From NCBI GenBank assembly GCA_947492385.1, contig CANLMX010000013.1:1-52769 (forward strand): a stretch of DNA of 52,769 nt, written 5' to 3'. The stretch comes from Planctomycetaceae bacterium. GTDB taxonomy: Bacteria; Planctomycetota; Phycisphaerae; Phycisphaerales; SM1A02. The notes beneath the pieces were generated by a model. That model had not been told where the DNA came from and did no database searches. It saw only the letters and a list, made by a program, of their open reading frames with translations. A program made the position numbers and the translations under genes. Below, piece after piece: positions 41,701 through 49,059 of the stretch (the first letter of the stretch is position 1; the number at the start of each line of letters is the position of its first letter).

Positions 41701-42188
41701 AACTCGACGGCGTGGCGCTCCAAATCGCCTCGGTCCGCAAGCGCGCGGGCAACCGGGGCCAAGGCTTCGGCACCGCGCTCTTCTATCCGCTGAGCGGTGC
41801 GACGACGGACCTGCAGATCTCGACGACGTCGCCCCAGAATCCGTCGCTCGTCACCGGGTTCACCCTCACCACGGGTTCCCGCGTGTCGTGGGGCCTGCCC
41901 GTGATCGAGGTCGTGTACTTCTACAACATGGTGCAGAAGCGCTGGGTCGCCGCGGGCTACACGTCGCTCGGCGTCGCGGTTGGTGGAGGCAACTACTCGA
42001 CCGCCGCAGGACAGTTCCCTGGCGACTACAAGGACTTCCTCCGCCAGACCTCCAGCGGCGGCACCGAGATCTACGCACGCATCTACACCTGCGCGTTGGC
42101 AGCGGGCAGCTACTCGGTCCTGCATGACCAGCTCGACATGCGCATCCTGGTCGACTTCTTCGGTGGTGGCGGCGGCGTCAACCCCTGA
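38736..42188 (+). CDS. Secreted subtilisin-like (S8) protease with Cys-rich modules
   Basis: This is a 1150-residue exported protein. A signal peptide (RIASTLCAAGLLTGLLAATP) leads into a Pro/Ala-rich stretch and an inhibitor-like prodomain (LVVKFRDDLKYRADV). Two Cys-rich modules follow, at about residues 220-320 and 440-495, each with CC and WDxxC pairs (QGWDAICATYANVLC; CCLVGWDDNCVSIANNAE). The S8 domain has Asp in VAVIDLSAYVDHEDL (D633), His in DPNHGTAVLGVIG (H667), oxyanion Asn in VSAGNTSS (N761) and Ser in GTSASCAIIAG (S871), where the usual GTSMA is altered. A beta-rich C-terminal domain ends at FFGGGGGVNP. The disulphide-type modules may bind the surface or substrate. Confidence 0.88.
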   Translation: MLTRIASTLCAAGLLTGLLAATPIAPPAKGRPEGTMMKPERAPASGAGDASTPSTTLATGGSPSGTATDAGLKPRTPMPKVSSSRLQLPSHPLTGRPSWNGRLVVKFRDDLKYRADVMPAETVRDRDGRPVEAVAEILKNFGGTVRSLTRRSAAELRQLERRSETRSGTQAADLAGIVYVDVSPDSLLAAAKAFNDLDIVEYVDIQRTPEQHRQNFSEQYGCGVAGPDSGLVTGINNCYTASVPPQGPPNNRCSALGGGGACNDVGGCANPAGQAQTCRFGCNHAACCNLISGCLPNCADEEQGQGWDAICATYANVLCAVYSSVYDAGGPQGGDQPSVPQQYKYDPCFAMRGTIVPAGGAGGNVLIQGQAITPNTANNLSYGLMTYTINGATGAFVAGVNTLTAVDYPNGTILDEADPSTGVPQAAQQDPSLEGAGSLLMAGCFTPHPLGGCNQVTCCVFVCRTDPACCLVGWDDNCVSIANNAEIDPVFGSPCATGVLPSTPGVFPNLNFPNGLADTTPLLTGGRAIDPITGPGNARGYQVYTVGQPVIEPFAPPPLAYPVPPPTQPSYDPLLADPTRTNSQGNLGTLAGINSGYRGGGLDMEAFDNTLSALAIDPVTRGRGQGTTVAVIDLSAYVDHEDLINVVVPEPNQTIILLDTAPIDPNHGTAVLGVIGAEDNDFGITGIAHGATLRFYPSVSIEEGERLESAMTNAIIDLVEGDIICLPIGLDGNTILANPTVDVLVQIATTAGITTVVSAGNTSSEIVAGTAGNGAIVVSACWPGYRVGTAPTFSAVPGGLPGYYYCRFQQSNFGAASTVSAWGAGVATLGYGDLFNGANPPADPTDPPAVQALTENKLRSYTSGTSFEGTSASCAIIAGWCACLQGFSEAFFGTPLPPGDLTTALTTVGNYFQPCGLPFGTPVYPGYPEGCPQYGDIVSGGTTALIGGFPRTPETVAWIVANAFSGANPVDFDIINGTYVAGSAFALRELDGVALQIASVRKRAGNRGQGFGTALFYPLSGATTDLQISTTSPQNPSLVTGFTLTTGSRVSWGLPVIEVVYFYNMVQKRWVAAGYTSLGVAVGGGNYSTAAGQFPGDYKDFLRQTSSGGTEIYARIYTCALAAGSYSVLHDQLDMRILVDFFGGGGGVNP

Positions 42189-42215
42189 TCCCGCACCCCG
42201 TCCCGGTCACCCCCT

Positions 42216-42240
42216 CCCCCGGCTTCGGCCGGGGGTTTTT
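42216..42240 (+). terminator. Intrinsic terminator of the subtilase gene
   Basis: An 8-bp GC stem (CCCCCGGC/GCCGGGGG) is capped by a TTCG tetraloop closed by C-G and followed directly by TTTTT. It lies 27 bp past the stop codon. This is the clearest rho-independent terminator in the window. Confidence 0.93.
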
Positions 42241-42274
42241 CATGGACCGGCTTCGCCCGGAGCACGAAGTCGCC

Positions 42275-42280
42275 TACATT
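42275..42280 (+). promoter_or_regulatory. -10 box of the GbsR-type regulator gene
   Basis: TACATT lies 10 nt before ATG 42291, with TCAATTTCCG between and no Shine-Dalgarno. The leader would be about 3 nt. Confidence 0.4.
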
Positions 42281-42290
42281 TCAATTTCCG

Positions 42291-42872
42291 ATGAACTCGT
42301 CATCCGATGATCGCCCCGGCCCGGCCGACTCGCCGGACCACCCCCTGCGGGATGCCCACGCGGCATTCATCGCAGCATGGGGCGACATGGCCACGACCTG
42401 GGGAGTGCCGCGCAGCATGGCCGAGGTGCATGCGCTCCTCTTCATCGATGGCGGATCGTTCAACACCGACCAACTGATGGCGCGGCTCGGAATCAGCCGC
42501 GGGAACGCCTCGATGACCACTCGGACCCTGGTGGAGTGGGGCATCGTCCAGCGCAGCCACTGCAAGGACGACCGGCGCGACTACTTCCGCGCGGAGCAGG
42601 ACGTCTGGCGGCTCTTCGCGACGGTCATCCGGACCCGCAAGCGCCGCGAAGTGGACCCTTTGGTGGCGTTGGTCGATCGCTGCCGCGCTGCCGCATCGAA
42701 GGTGTCGCAGGACGCGTCCTCCGACGCGAGCGAGCGCACCCGGGACTTCGAACGCAAGCTCGAGGACATCCTTCGGTTCACGCAGTTGTTCGACGTCCTC
42801 GCGTCGCGGTACCTCGCCGGCGAGGCCGACGGGCTGCTCGACGTCCTCGTCTCGATGGAGCGCTCGCCATGA
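42291..42872 (+). CDS. GbsR/MarR-type winged-helix transcriptional regulator
   Basis: In this 193-residue protein, residues 45-110 form the winged helix: GVPRSMAEVHALLFIDGG, FNTDQLMARLGISRGNASMT and the wing GIVQRSHCKDDRRDYFRAE. This matches GbsR-type regulators, which control osmoprotectant or transport genes elsewhere. A C-terminal helical dimerisation part follows (ERTRDFERKLEDILRFTQLF). The N-terminal 20 residues are disordered and acidic. It overlaps the next gene by 4 nt, so that gene may be its partner or target. No operator could be identified. Confidence 0.85.
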   Translation: MNSSSDDRPGPADSPDHPLRDAHAAFIAAWGDMATTWGVPRSMAEVHALLFIDGGSFNTDQLMARLGISRGNASMTTRTLVEWGIVQRSHCKDDRRDYFRAEQDVWRLFATVIRTRKRREVDPLVALVDRCRAAASKVSQDASSDASERTRDFERKLEDILRFTQLFDVLASRYLAGEADGLLDVLVSMERSP

Positions 42873-43279
42873 CGCCCGCCATGATGCCTGCACGCCCGCT
42901 TCCCGCCCGTCTCGACCTGGCATGGACGTTCGCCGCGTCCGCCCGTCGGGCCAATGCCGGCTACGAGACCGCCGCGCTCCGCGTGGAGTGCACCTGGGCG
43001 CCGGGAAGCGACGCGGTCGAGTGCGAGTGCACGATGGAGTGCGCCTCGAGCCGCGACCGTGTCGCGCTGCCCGGCCCTGCGACCGTCTCGGTGCGCCGCG
43101 ACGGAGCCTGGACCCACGTGGACGTCGCGGCCCCGGGCACCACGCTGGCGTCGGCGAGCTTCGAGCGAGGCCGGCTTGCCTATTGCCGCAGCGACGTGCC
43201 CGGGATCGTGGGAATCCACGGGGGTTCGCACGATCCGCCGACCGGCATCCTCGAGCTGTACGAGCAGTCCGCGTCGTGA
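42869..43279 (+). CDS. Hypothetical protein coupled to the GbsR-type regulator
   Basis: This 136-residue protein has no signal peptide and no recognised family. It looks beta-rich: LDLAWTFAASARRANAGYE, ALRVECTWAPGSDAVECE, VSVRRDGAWTHVDVAAPG and GIHGGSHDPPTGILELY. The ATG overlaps the regulator's TGA (ATGA), so the two are co-expressed. It ends 43 bp before tRNA-Ser. Several cysteines lie in the first half. Confidence 0.7.
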   Translation: MTPAMMPARPLPARLDLAWTFAASARRANAGYETAALRVECTWAPGSDAVECECTMECASSRDRVALPGPATVSVRRDGAWTHVDVAAPGTTLASASFERGRLAYCRSDVPGIVGIHGGSHDPPTGILELYEQSAS

Positions 43280-43302
43280 TGGCATCGCTCCGCACGGGCT
43301 GC

Positions 43303-43308
43303 TAGACT
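43303..43308 (+). promoter_or_regulatory. -10 box of tRNA-Ser
   Basis: TAGACT lies 14 nt before the mature 5' end of tRNA-Ser, so transcription would start about 7-8 nt upstream of it. It is the same hexamer as upstream of the amidohydrolase and purD genes, which supports TAGACT as a real -10 in this genome. Confidence 0.5.
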
Positions 43309-43322
43309 CTCCCTCCCCGCAC

Positions 43323-43414
43323 GGACGGGTGGCCGAGTGGCTGAAGGCGCTGGTTTGCTAAACCGGTATACGGGGTAAAGCTCCGTATCGCGGGTTCGAA
43401 TCCCGCCCCGTCCG
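43323..43414 (+). tRNA. tRNA-Ser (anticodon GCT)
   Basis: This 92-nt class II tRNA has acceptor GGACGGG/CCCGTCC with discriminator G, and anticodon stem CTGGT/ACCGG with loop TTGCTAA (anticodon GCT). A long variable arm (ATACGGGG..CTCCGTAT) and T-arm GCGGGTTCGAATCCCGC follow. CCA is not encoded. Confidence 0.96.
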
Positions 43415-43421
43415 CTTCACT

Positions 43422-43457
43422 GCCCGCGGCCCGGCCTCGACCGGGCCGCGGGCGTTT
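43422..43457 (+). terminator. Terminator after tRNA-Ser
   Basis: GCCCGCGGCCCGG (43422-43434) and CCGGGCCGCGGGC (43441-43453) form a perfect 13-bp stem with a 6-nt loop, followed by GTTT. It lies 8 bp past the tRNA. The T-run is short but the stem is very stable. Confidence 0.7.
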
Positions 43458-43510
43458 GAGGCCCGCGCGCGCTCCCGGACGCGCGCCCCGAACCCCCGAG
43501 CCCGACTCCC

Positions 43511-44227
43511 ATGGAACAGTTCGTCCACGACCTCTGGCAGCTCGTCTCGCAACCTGGGCAGCTTCGCGAGAACCTCGCGCAGATTGTCCAGACGCTCGGC
43601 GGGCCGGCGACCACGGGAATGCTCGCACTCATCGTCTTCGCCGAGACGGGGCTGGTCGTCACGCCGTTCCTCCCCGGCGACAGCCTGCTCTTCGCCGCGG
43701 GCGCGGTGTGCGCCACCGTCGCAAGCGTGGCGGCGGACCAGGGCGTCGAGCCGCCGATCGGGCCGGTGACGCTGGGGATCGCGCTCTTCATCGCCGCCGT
43801 GGCGGGGGACGCCGTCAACTACCACGTGGGACGGGCAATCGGGCCGGTGGCGTTCAGCGGGCGCTTCCGCTGGCTGCGCAAGGAACACCTCGACAAGACG
43901 CATGCCTTCTTCGAACGCCATGGAGGGCGTGCGGTGGTGCTGGCCCGATTCGTGCCCATCGTGCGGACGTTCGCGCCCTTCGTCGCCGGCATCGGCGCGA
44001 TGACATACCCACGGTTCCTCTTCTACAACGTGTTCGGCGCGCTCATCTGGGTGGGCGGCCTGCTCGGGCTCGGCTGGTGGCTCGGAGGGCTCGAATGGGT
44101 GCAGCGCCACTTCTCGAAGGTGGTGCTGGTGATCATCGTTGCCAGCGTGATGCCCCTGGCGTGGGAATGGTGGAAGGCGTTGGCCGCGCGGCGGGCCGCA
44201 GGCCCGGGCGAGCGTCCGCGGGGTTGA
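43511..44227 (+). CDS. DedA-family membrane protein
   Basis: This 238-residue protein has the DedA/VTT core: FAETGLVVTPFLPGDSLLFAAG, AGDAVNYHVGRAIG, FERHGGRAVVLARFVPIVRTF and PFVAGIGAMTYPRFLFYNVFG. About five hydrophobic helices flank it. DedA proteins are flippase-like and affect membrane potential and lipid carrier recycling; the cargo is unknown here. No obvious -10 or Shine-Dalgarno is found in the C-rich gap after the tRNA terminator. Confidence 0.92.
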   Translation: MEQFVHDLWQLVSQPGQLRENLAQIVQTLGGPATTGMLALIVFAETGLVVTPFLPGDSLLFAAGAVCATVASVAADQGVEPPIGPVTLGIALFIAAVAGDAVNYHVGRAIGPVAFSGRFRWLRKEHLDKTHAFFERHGGRAVVLARFVPIVRTFAPFVAGIGAMTYPRFLFYNVFGALIWVGGLLGLGWWLGGLEWVQRHFSKVVLVIIVASVMPLAWEWWKALAARRAAGPGERPRG

Positions 44228-44233
44228 TTCCCC

Positions 44234-44239
44234 TACACT
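44234..44239 (+). promoter_or_regulatory. Possible -10 box of sucC
   Basis: TACACT lies 36 nt before ATG 44276 in an otherwise C-rich gap, giving a leader of about 30 nt. No strong Shine-Dalgarno is visible (CGGAAC is the nearest). Confidence 0.35.
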
Positions 44240-44275
44240 GCCCCGCCCCGCGCACGGACCACCGGAACACCCACC

Positions 44276-45472
44276 ATGAAGATCCACGAATACCAGGCTC
44301 GGCAGCTCCTCGCAGACGCAGGCATCCCGGTGCCGGGCGGCAAGATGGTCGAGAGCGTGCAGGATGCGGCGGCCGAGGCGAAGCGGCTCTTCGCCGGCGG
44401 CGCCGGCATCGTCGTCGTGAAGGCCCAGGTCCACGCGGGCGGACGCGGCAAGGCCGGGTTCGTGAAGGTCTGCAAGGACGCCGCCGAGGCCGAGAAGGCC
44501 GCCCAGTTCATGCTGTCCAACCGGATGGTGAGCCCGCAGACCCCGCCCGAGGGGCTCGAGGTGCGCCGGCTGCTCGTGGCCGCGGGCGTCGACATCGCCA
44601 AGGAGTACTACCTCGCGATCGTCACCGACCGCGCACGCCGCACGAACACGCTCATCGCGAGCGCCGAGGGCGGCGTCGAGATCGAGCACGTGGCCGCGAC
44701 GCGGCCCGATGCGATCGTCAAGGTTGCGCTCGACCCGCTCTGCGGGCTCAGCGCGTACCAGGCGCGCGAGACCGCGTTCCGCCTCGGGTTCAAGGGCAAG
44801 CAGGTCGCGCAGGCGGCAGACGCCATGATGCGGCTCGCCGGGCTTTTCCTCGCGAAGGACGCAAGCCTCGCCGAGATCAACCCGCTCGTCGTCACGCCGG
44901 CCTCGGCCGAGCACCCCGACGGCCAGGTCATCGCGATCGACGCGAAGTTCAACTTCGACGACAACGCGCTCTTCCGCCATCCCGACCTGCGCGCCATGTT
45001 CGACCCCACGGAGGAGGATCCCGCCGAGATGCGGGCGCGCGAGTTCGAGCTCAACTACGTTTCGCTCGACGGGAACATCGGCTGCCTGGTGAACGGCGCG
45101 GGGCTCGCGATGAGCACCATGGACATCGTGAAGCTGCACGGCGGCGATCCGGCCAACTTCCTGGACGTGGGCGGCGGCGCGACCGAGCAGGCCATCACCG
45201 AGGCGTTCCGGATCATCCTGGCCGACCCGAAGGTCAAGGGCGTCCTGGTCAACATCTTCGGCGGCATCATGCAGTGCGACCGCGTCGCGCGCGCCGTCGT
45301 GGCGAGCGCGAAGACCGTGGGCTTCAAGGTGCCGCTCGTCGTGCGCCTCGAGGGCACGAACGTCGCCGAGGCACGCCTGGTGCTCGATGCCGCGCGCGGC
45401 GAGATCCCGACCATGCAGTCGGCGTCCGACCTCGCCGACGCCGCGCGCAAGGTGTGCGCGGCGGTGGCGTGA
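44276..45472 (+). CDS. sucC: Succinyl-CoA synthetase beta subunit
   Basis: This 398-residue ATP-grasp subunit has [88 protein letters not shown] and [14 protein letters not shown]. It pairs with SucD to make ATP/GTP from succinyl-CoA in the TCA cycle. sucD is not adjacent, which is unusual for this gene pair; the next gene is a HAD phosphatase 10 bp away. The N-terminal Met is canonical. Confidence 0.95.
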   Translation: MKIHEYQARQLLADAGIPVPGGKMVESVQDAAAEAKRLFAGGAGIVVVKAQVHAGGRGKAGFVKVCKDAAEAEKAAQFMLSNRMVSPQTPPEGLEVRRLLVAAGVDIAKEYYLAIVTDRARRTNTLIASAEGGVEIEHVAATRPDAIVKVALDPLCGLSAYQARETAFRLGFKGKQVAQAADAMMRLAGLFLAKDASLAEINPLVVTPASAEHPDGQVIAIDAKFNFDDNALFRHPDLRAMFDPTEEDPAEMRAREFELNYVSLDGNIGCLVNGAGLAMSTMDIVKLHGGDPANFLDVGGGATEQAITEAFRIILADPKVKGVLVNIFGGIMQCDRVARAVVASAKTVGFKVPLVVRLEGTNVAEARLVLDAARGEIPTMQSASDLADAARKVCAAVA

Positions 45473-45482
45473 GGCCGAAGCG

Positions 45483-46169
45483 GTGCTGGTCCTCTTCGAT
45501 ATCGACGGCACGCTGCTCCACTCGCTGAGCGCGGGCATCCACGCGATGGGCGCCGCCCTCCGCGAGCTCCACGGCATCGAGGTCGACTTCTCGAAGGTCG
45601 ACGTGCACGGCCGGCTCGACACGCTGATCTGGCGCGACATCGGACGCACGCACGGCTACGCCATCGACGACGCGGCGCACGCGCGATTCCGGGACACGTA
45701 TTGCGGGCACCTCGAGCGACGGCTCGCCGAACGCAACACGGTCGAGGCGATGCCCGGCGCGGCGGCGCTGGTCGATGCCGCATGCGCGCACGAGCCCGCG
45801 ACGGTGGGGCTCCTCACGGGCAACTACGAGCGTTCCGGGCGCACCAAGGTGCGCCATGCCGGCATCGATCCCGACCGATTCGTGGTCAACGCCTGGGGCG
45901 ACGACGGCGCCGATCGCCGCAGCCTGGTGCCCGTGGCCATGGGACGCTTCCTTGCGAGGCACGGAAGGCCGGTCGACCCGCGCGACGTCGTGATCATCGG
46001 GGACACGCCGCATGACGTCGACTGTGCCCACGCCTCGGGCGCCCGTTGCCTGGCCGTGGCCACGGGCAAGTTCGGCATCGATGCGCTGCGCGCGGCCGGC
46101 GCGGACCTTGCGGTCCCCGACCTCCGCGACACCGCCCGGCTGATGGAGTGGGTGGCGACCGGACGCTAG
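45483..46169 (+). CDS. HAD-superfamily phosphatase (PGP/Gph-like)
   Basis: This 228-residue protein has the HAD nucleophile motif [14 protein letters not shown], motif [14 protein letters not shown] and motif [25 protein letters not shown] helical C1 cap lies in between, as in phosphoglycolate phosphatases. The substrate is not determinable. GTG 45483 is used because motif I starts 5 residues later, with GAGG about 8 nt upstream. It follows sucC by 10 bp and overlaps the convergent hypothetical gene by 4 bp. Confidence 0.87.
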   Translation: MLVLFDIDGTLLHSLSAGIHAMGAALRELHGIEVDFSKVDVHGRLDTLIWRDIGRTHGYAIDDAAHARFRDTYCGHLERRLAERNTVEAMPGAAALVDAACAHEPATVGLLTGNYERSGRTKVRHAGIDPDRFVVNAWGDDGADRRSLVPVAMGRFLARHGRPVDPRDVVIIGDTPHDVDCAHASGARCLAVATGKFGIDALRAAGADLAVPDLRDTARLMEWVATGR

Positions 46170-46909
46170 CCGCGGTCGAGCCGCTCGCGGAGCGGCATCA
46201 GGATGCGCGGGATGAGCCGTTGCTCGACCAGCCGCTCGCCGTGGCCGGAGAGCTGCGCCAGATGCGTGGGCAGCTCCTCGAGCCGCCGGACCGGCCCGGT
46301 CCGGCGAACCGTGAGCATCACGCTGAGCGGGTCTCCGCCCTCCCGGATGGCCCCGATCTCGCCGCGCTGCACGCGCGTGCGGACCTCGAGGTAGACGTGC
46401 ATGTCGGGCGCATCCGCCAGCACCAGCGCCAGGAAGGGCTGGCTGTCGATCACGGTGTCGCTGGTGCCCTCGGCGAACTCGCCGATGCGCGATCCGCCCA
46501 GCAGCGCATCGAGCACCACCTCGTCGCGGTTTCCGTCGCACTCGAAGTCGAAGGCGTAGACCAGTTCCAGGTGCGAGACGTCGAGCGGGCTGATCGAGAG
46601 GAAGAACGGCGCGACCTCGAGCACGGTGCGGTGCATGCGGTACGCGTCCTCGAGCGACGCGGGGTTCACCCAGCCGCTCTTGAGCGACGTCTGCCGCATC
46701 GAGACCCAGAGGAAGTCCCGGTCGTCCTCGCCGCTCTCGAGGGCCACCTCGCCATCGGGGTAGCGCTCCAGGTTCGCCAGGCGCGGCATGTCCTTGCGCA
46801 GCCGACCGAAGAGGTCGAGCACCGGCTCGCGCGCCCCAGGGAGGTCCATCTTCAGGGCGAGCTTCTGGTTCACGCAGAAGTCGCGGCAGAGGGCGTCGAA
46901 TCCGGTCAT
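46166..46909 (-). CDS. Hypothetical cytoplasmic protein
   Basis: This 247-residue protein has no signal peptide, membrane helix or recognised family. It looks like mixed alpha/beta, with LSISPLDVSHLELVYAFDFEC, PFLALVLADAPDMHVYLEV and a C-terminal helical LPTHLAQLSGHGERLVEQRL. It is last of a three-gene leftward group (47997, 47669, 46909), 22 bp after the DUF4126 gene, with a GAGGGG-type site upstream of ATG 46909. Its stop overlaps the HAD gene's stop. Confidence 0.72.
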   Translation of the reverse strand: MTGFDALCRDFCVNQKLALKMDLPGAREPVLDLFGRLRKDMPRLANLERYPDGEVALESGEDDRDFLWVSMRQTSLKSGWVNPASLEDAYRMHRTVLEVAPFFLSISPLDVSHLELVYAFDFECDGNRDEVVLDALLGGSRIGEFAEGTSDTVIDSQPFLALVLADAPDMHVYLEVRTRVQRGEIGAIREGGDPLSVMLTVRRTGPVRRLEELPTHLAQLSGHGERLVEQRLIPRILMPLRERLDRG

Positions 46910-46931
46910 CGTGCACCGCCCCTCGGAGCCG

Positions 46932-47669
46932 TCAGGCCGAGGTGGGACGCTCCGGCCCGGCGGGCGACGGGGCCGTGGCCATGCGGCTGGCATGCTGCGA
47001 CATCGCCAGCGCGATGCGCTCGCGGGCATGCTTGAGCTTCTCCTCGTGCGCGCGCCGCTGGCTTCGCCGCCACGCGATGATGCGCCAGACGGCAAGCAGG
47101 AGGATCGGCAGGAAGAGCATCACCAGCACGCCGGTGATGATGGGCACCAGCAGCGTGATCACGGACACGACCAGCGCCAGCACGGTCTCGGCCATGCCGT
47201 AGATGGGATTCAGCCACCCGATCGTCAGGACCGAGCTCGAGAGGCGGCCTGCGATCGACGCGGCCTCGACGCCCGATGCAGCCACCGACCCCGTGATGAT
47301 GCCGAGGCTCCATGCGACGGCAGGCGGGATGAGCGCAGTCTGGACCTCGACGCCCTCGGGGTTCATGGCCTCGGCGCCCACGAGCAGCTGGCTGGTCATC
47401 AGGATCGCGCCGGCGACGGCGGCAAGCGGCGCCGCGAGCAGGTCCAGCACGTGGTCGACCCACGGCACCATGAAGCCGACGACCTCGACCACCGTCGCGG
47501 TGCCGAACAGCACGACCGCGGCGTTCGAGCCGAGCCATTCAAACGGGCCGCCCACGGAGAGCAGCCCCATCTTGATGCCGATGGATGCGATGAAGAGCGG
47601 CAGGAACACCCGCAGCCCGCAGGCGGCGGCGAGTCCCAATCCGGCGCACACGGCCATGAAGACCGCCAT
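46932..47669 (-). CDS. DUF4126 membrane protein
   Basis: This 245-residue protein begins VCAGLGLAAACGLRVFLPLF, the DUF4126 signature. It has about five hydrophobic helices (AAVVLFGTATVVEVVGFMV, LLVPIITGVLVMLFLPILLL). The C-terminal about 45 residues are a charged cytoplasmic tail (RRSQRRAHEEKLKHARERIA). The family is uncharacterised. It lies 10 bp after the small basic gene on the same strand. Confidence 0.85.
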   Translation of the reverse strand: MAVFMAVCAGLGLAAACGLRVFLPLFIASIGIKMGLLSVGGPFEWLGSNAAVVLFGTATVVEVVGFMVPWVDHVLDLLAAPLAAVAGAILMTSQLLVGAEAMNPEGVEVQTALIPPAVAWSLGIITGSVAASGVEAASIAGRLSSSVLTIGWLNPIYGMAETVLALVVSVITLLVPIITGVLVMLFLPILLLAVWRIIAWRRSQRRAHEEKLKHARERIALAMSQHASRMATAPSPAGPERPTSA

Positions 47670-47679
47670 GGCGAGGCGA

Positions 47680-47997
47680 TCAGCCCGCCTTCGCGGTCAG
47701 GTAGCGCTCGACGCTCTTGACGTCGGCGGCGATCTGCGGCGTCATGCGGACCGAGAAGGTGGCTCCCGGCTCGACGAACACCACGCGCGTGCAGCGCTCG
47801 CGGGCGAGCCAGATACGACCGGCGCGCGCGCACCGGCGGTTGCCGCTGCGGAGGCGCTCGCGCTTCAGGCGGTTCAGCGCGCCCTGCACTCCGGAGTTCA
47901 TGCGCATGAGGCGCAGCAAGGTCTGCTTCCGGCGGTCTTCCGCGGGAACGGCCTTGATGGTGAAGTGGACGGTGGTGCCGGGGGCGATGGTCGACAT
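47680..47997 (-). CDS. Small basic hypothetical protein
   Basis: This 105-residue protein is strongly basic: RRKQTLLRLMRMNSG, NRLKRERLRSGNRRCARAG. It has a short N-terminal strand (TTVHFTIKAVPAED) and a C-terminal strand-helix (TRVVFVEPGATFSVRM, VKSVERYL). The charge suggests nucleic-acid or ribosome contact. No family is recognised. GGAG precedes ATG 47997 at 5 nt, and TACACT lies about 42 nt upstream, so it leads this unit. Confidence 0.72.
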   Translation of the reverse strand: MSTIAPGTTVHFTIKAVPAEDRRKQTLLRLMRMNSGVQGALNRLKRERLRSGNRRCARAGRIWLARERCTRVVFVEPGATFSVRMTPQIAADVKSVERYLTAKAG

Positions 47998-48039
47998 GGT
48001 GTGCTCCGCAGGGGCGGGATTCGTTCCGCCGAGTCGCGC

Positions 48040-48121
48040 AGTGTAGCGGAAATGCCGCTCGACGCCATCGTTGCGTCCGTGTGCGGTTATCCGTGAGCGC
48101 CGACGGACGGCACCCTACCCT
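48040..48121. promoter_or_regulatory. Divergent -10 boxes: small basic protein / hydroxyacid dehydrogenase
   Basis: Minus-strand TACACT (48045-48040) serves the 47997 gene with a leader of about 35 nt and a GGAG site. Plus-strand TACCCT (48116-48121) lies 8 nt before ATG 48130 without a Shine-Dalgarno, a leaderless arrangement. No gene lies in this 132-bp gap. Confidence 0.45.
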
Positions 48122-48129
48122 CTCCCCCC

Positions 48130-48999
48130 ATGGACGCACTGCGCATCGGCTGGATCGGGACCGGAGTCATGGGTGCGTCGATGGTCCGGCACCTTCGTGC
48201 CGCGGGCCATCAGGTGACCATCCACACGCGGACGCGTGCGCGCGCGGAGCCGCTCCTCGCCGAGGGCGCAGGATGGGCCGAGACGCCGGCGGACGCCGCC
48301 GACGGGATGGACGCGGTGTGCTCGATCGTGGGACACCCCGAGGACGTCGAGGCCGTGCACCTGGGGACAGGCGGGACGCTTTCGGCGCGCCGACCCGCCC
48401 CGCTCCTGGTTGACCTCACGACAAGCAGCCCGGCGTTGGCGCGGCGGGTCGCCGAGGCCGCGGCCGCCAAGGGCGTGCTGGCGCTCGATGCCCCGGTCTC
48501 GGGCGGCGACGTGGGAGCCCGCAACGGCACGCTCTCGGTGATGTGCGGTGGCACGCCCGAGGCGTTCGACCGGGCCGGGCCCATCCTTCAGGCCTTCGGC
48601 AAGACCATCGTCCTGCAGGGGCCGGCGGGGGCCGGGCAGCACACCAAGATGGTCAACCAGCTGCTGATCGCGGGATCCATGCTCGGCATGGCCGAGGCGC
48701 TGGCCTACGCGAAACGGGCCGGCCTCGACCCGACGCGGGTGCTGGAGTCGGTGGGGGGAGGCGCGGCCGCCAGCTGGTCGCTTGCCAACCTGGCTCCGCG
48801 GGTTCTGAAGGGCGACTTCGCCCCCGGTTTTTTCTGTGAACACTTCCTCAAGGACCTTCGTATCGCGCTCGACGGGGCCCGCTCGATGGGCCTCGAACTT
48901 CCCTGCGCCGCCGCCGCCGAGCGGACCTACGCCTCGCTCTGCGAGGCCGGGTTCGCTCGCAGCGGCACGCAGGCCGTGGTGCACGCCTACGGCTGGTGA
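48130..48999 (+). CDS. NAD(P)-dependent beta-hydroxyacid dehydrogenase (HIBADH family)
   Basis: This 289-residue protein has the nucleotide loop IGWIGTGVMGASMVRHL, the substrate site APVSGGDVGARNGTLSVM, the catalytic lysine in GQHTKMVNQLL and a helical C-terminal domain (GDFAPGFFCEHFLKDLRIAL). This fits 3-hydroxyisobutyrate or tartronate-semialdehyde reductase-type enzymes; the exact substrate is unknown. ATG 48130 follows TACCCT at 8 nt. It stands alone, 60 bp before the MoxR gene. Confidence 0.9.
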   Translation: MDALRIGWIGTGVMGASMVRHLRAAGHQVTIHTRTRARAEPLLAEGAGWAETPADAADGMDAVCSIVGHPEDVEAVHLGTGGTLSARRPAPLLVDLTTSSPALARRVAEAAAAKGVLALDAPVSGGDVGARNGTLSVMCGGTPEAFDRAGPILQAFGKTIVLQGPAGAGQHTKMVNQLLIAGSMLGMAEALAYAKRAGLDPTRVLESVGGGAAASWSLANLAPRVLKGDFAPGFFCEHFLKDLRIALDGARSMGLELPCAAAAERTYASLCEAGFARSGTQAVVHAYGW

Positions 49000-49003
49000 C
49001 CGA

Positions 49004-49009
49004 TATTCT
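49004..49009 (+). promoter_or_regulatory. -10 box of the moxR-DUF58 operon
   Basis: TATTCT lies 50 nt before ATG 49060, only 4 bp past the stop of the preceding gene. The leader contains a possible GGAG at about 13 nt before the start. Confidence 0.4.
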
Positions 49010-49059
49010 TTCGACCCCGCCCGCAGCGGATCCCTGACGACACCGGAGCGACTCATCCC

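Noticed and set aside
39609-42125. An 838-codon minus-strand frame within the subtilase gene
   Set aside because: The plus strand shows a complete S8 catalytic site and signal peptide; the antisense frame has only Val/Arg/Gly-rich low-complexity sequence.
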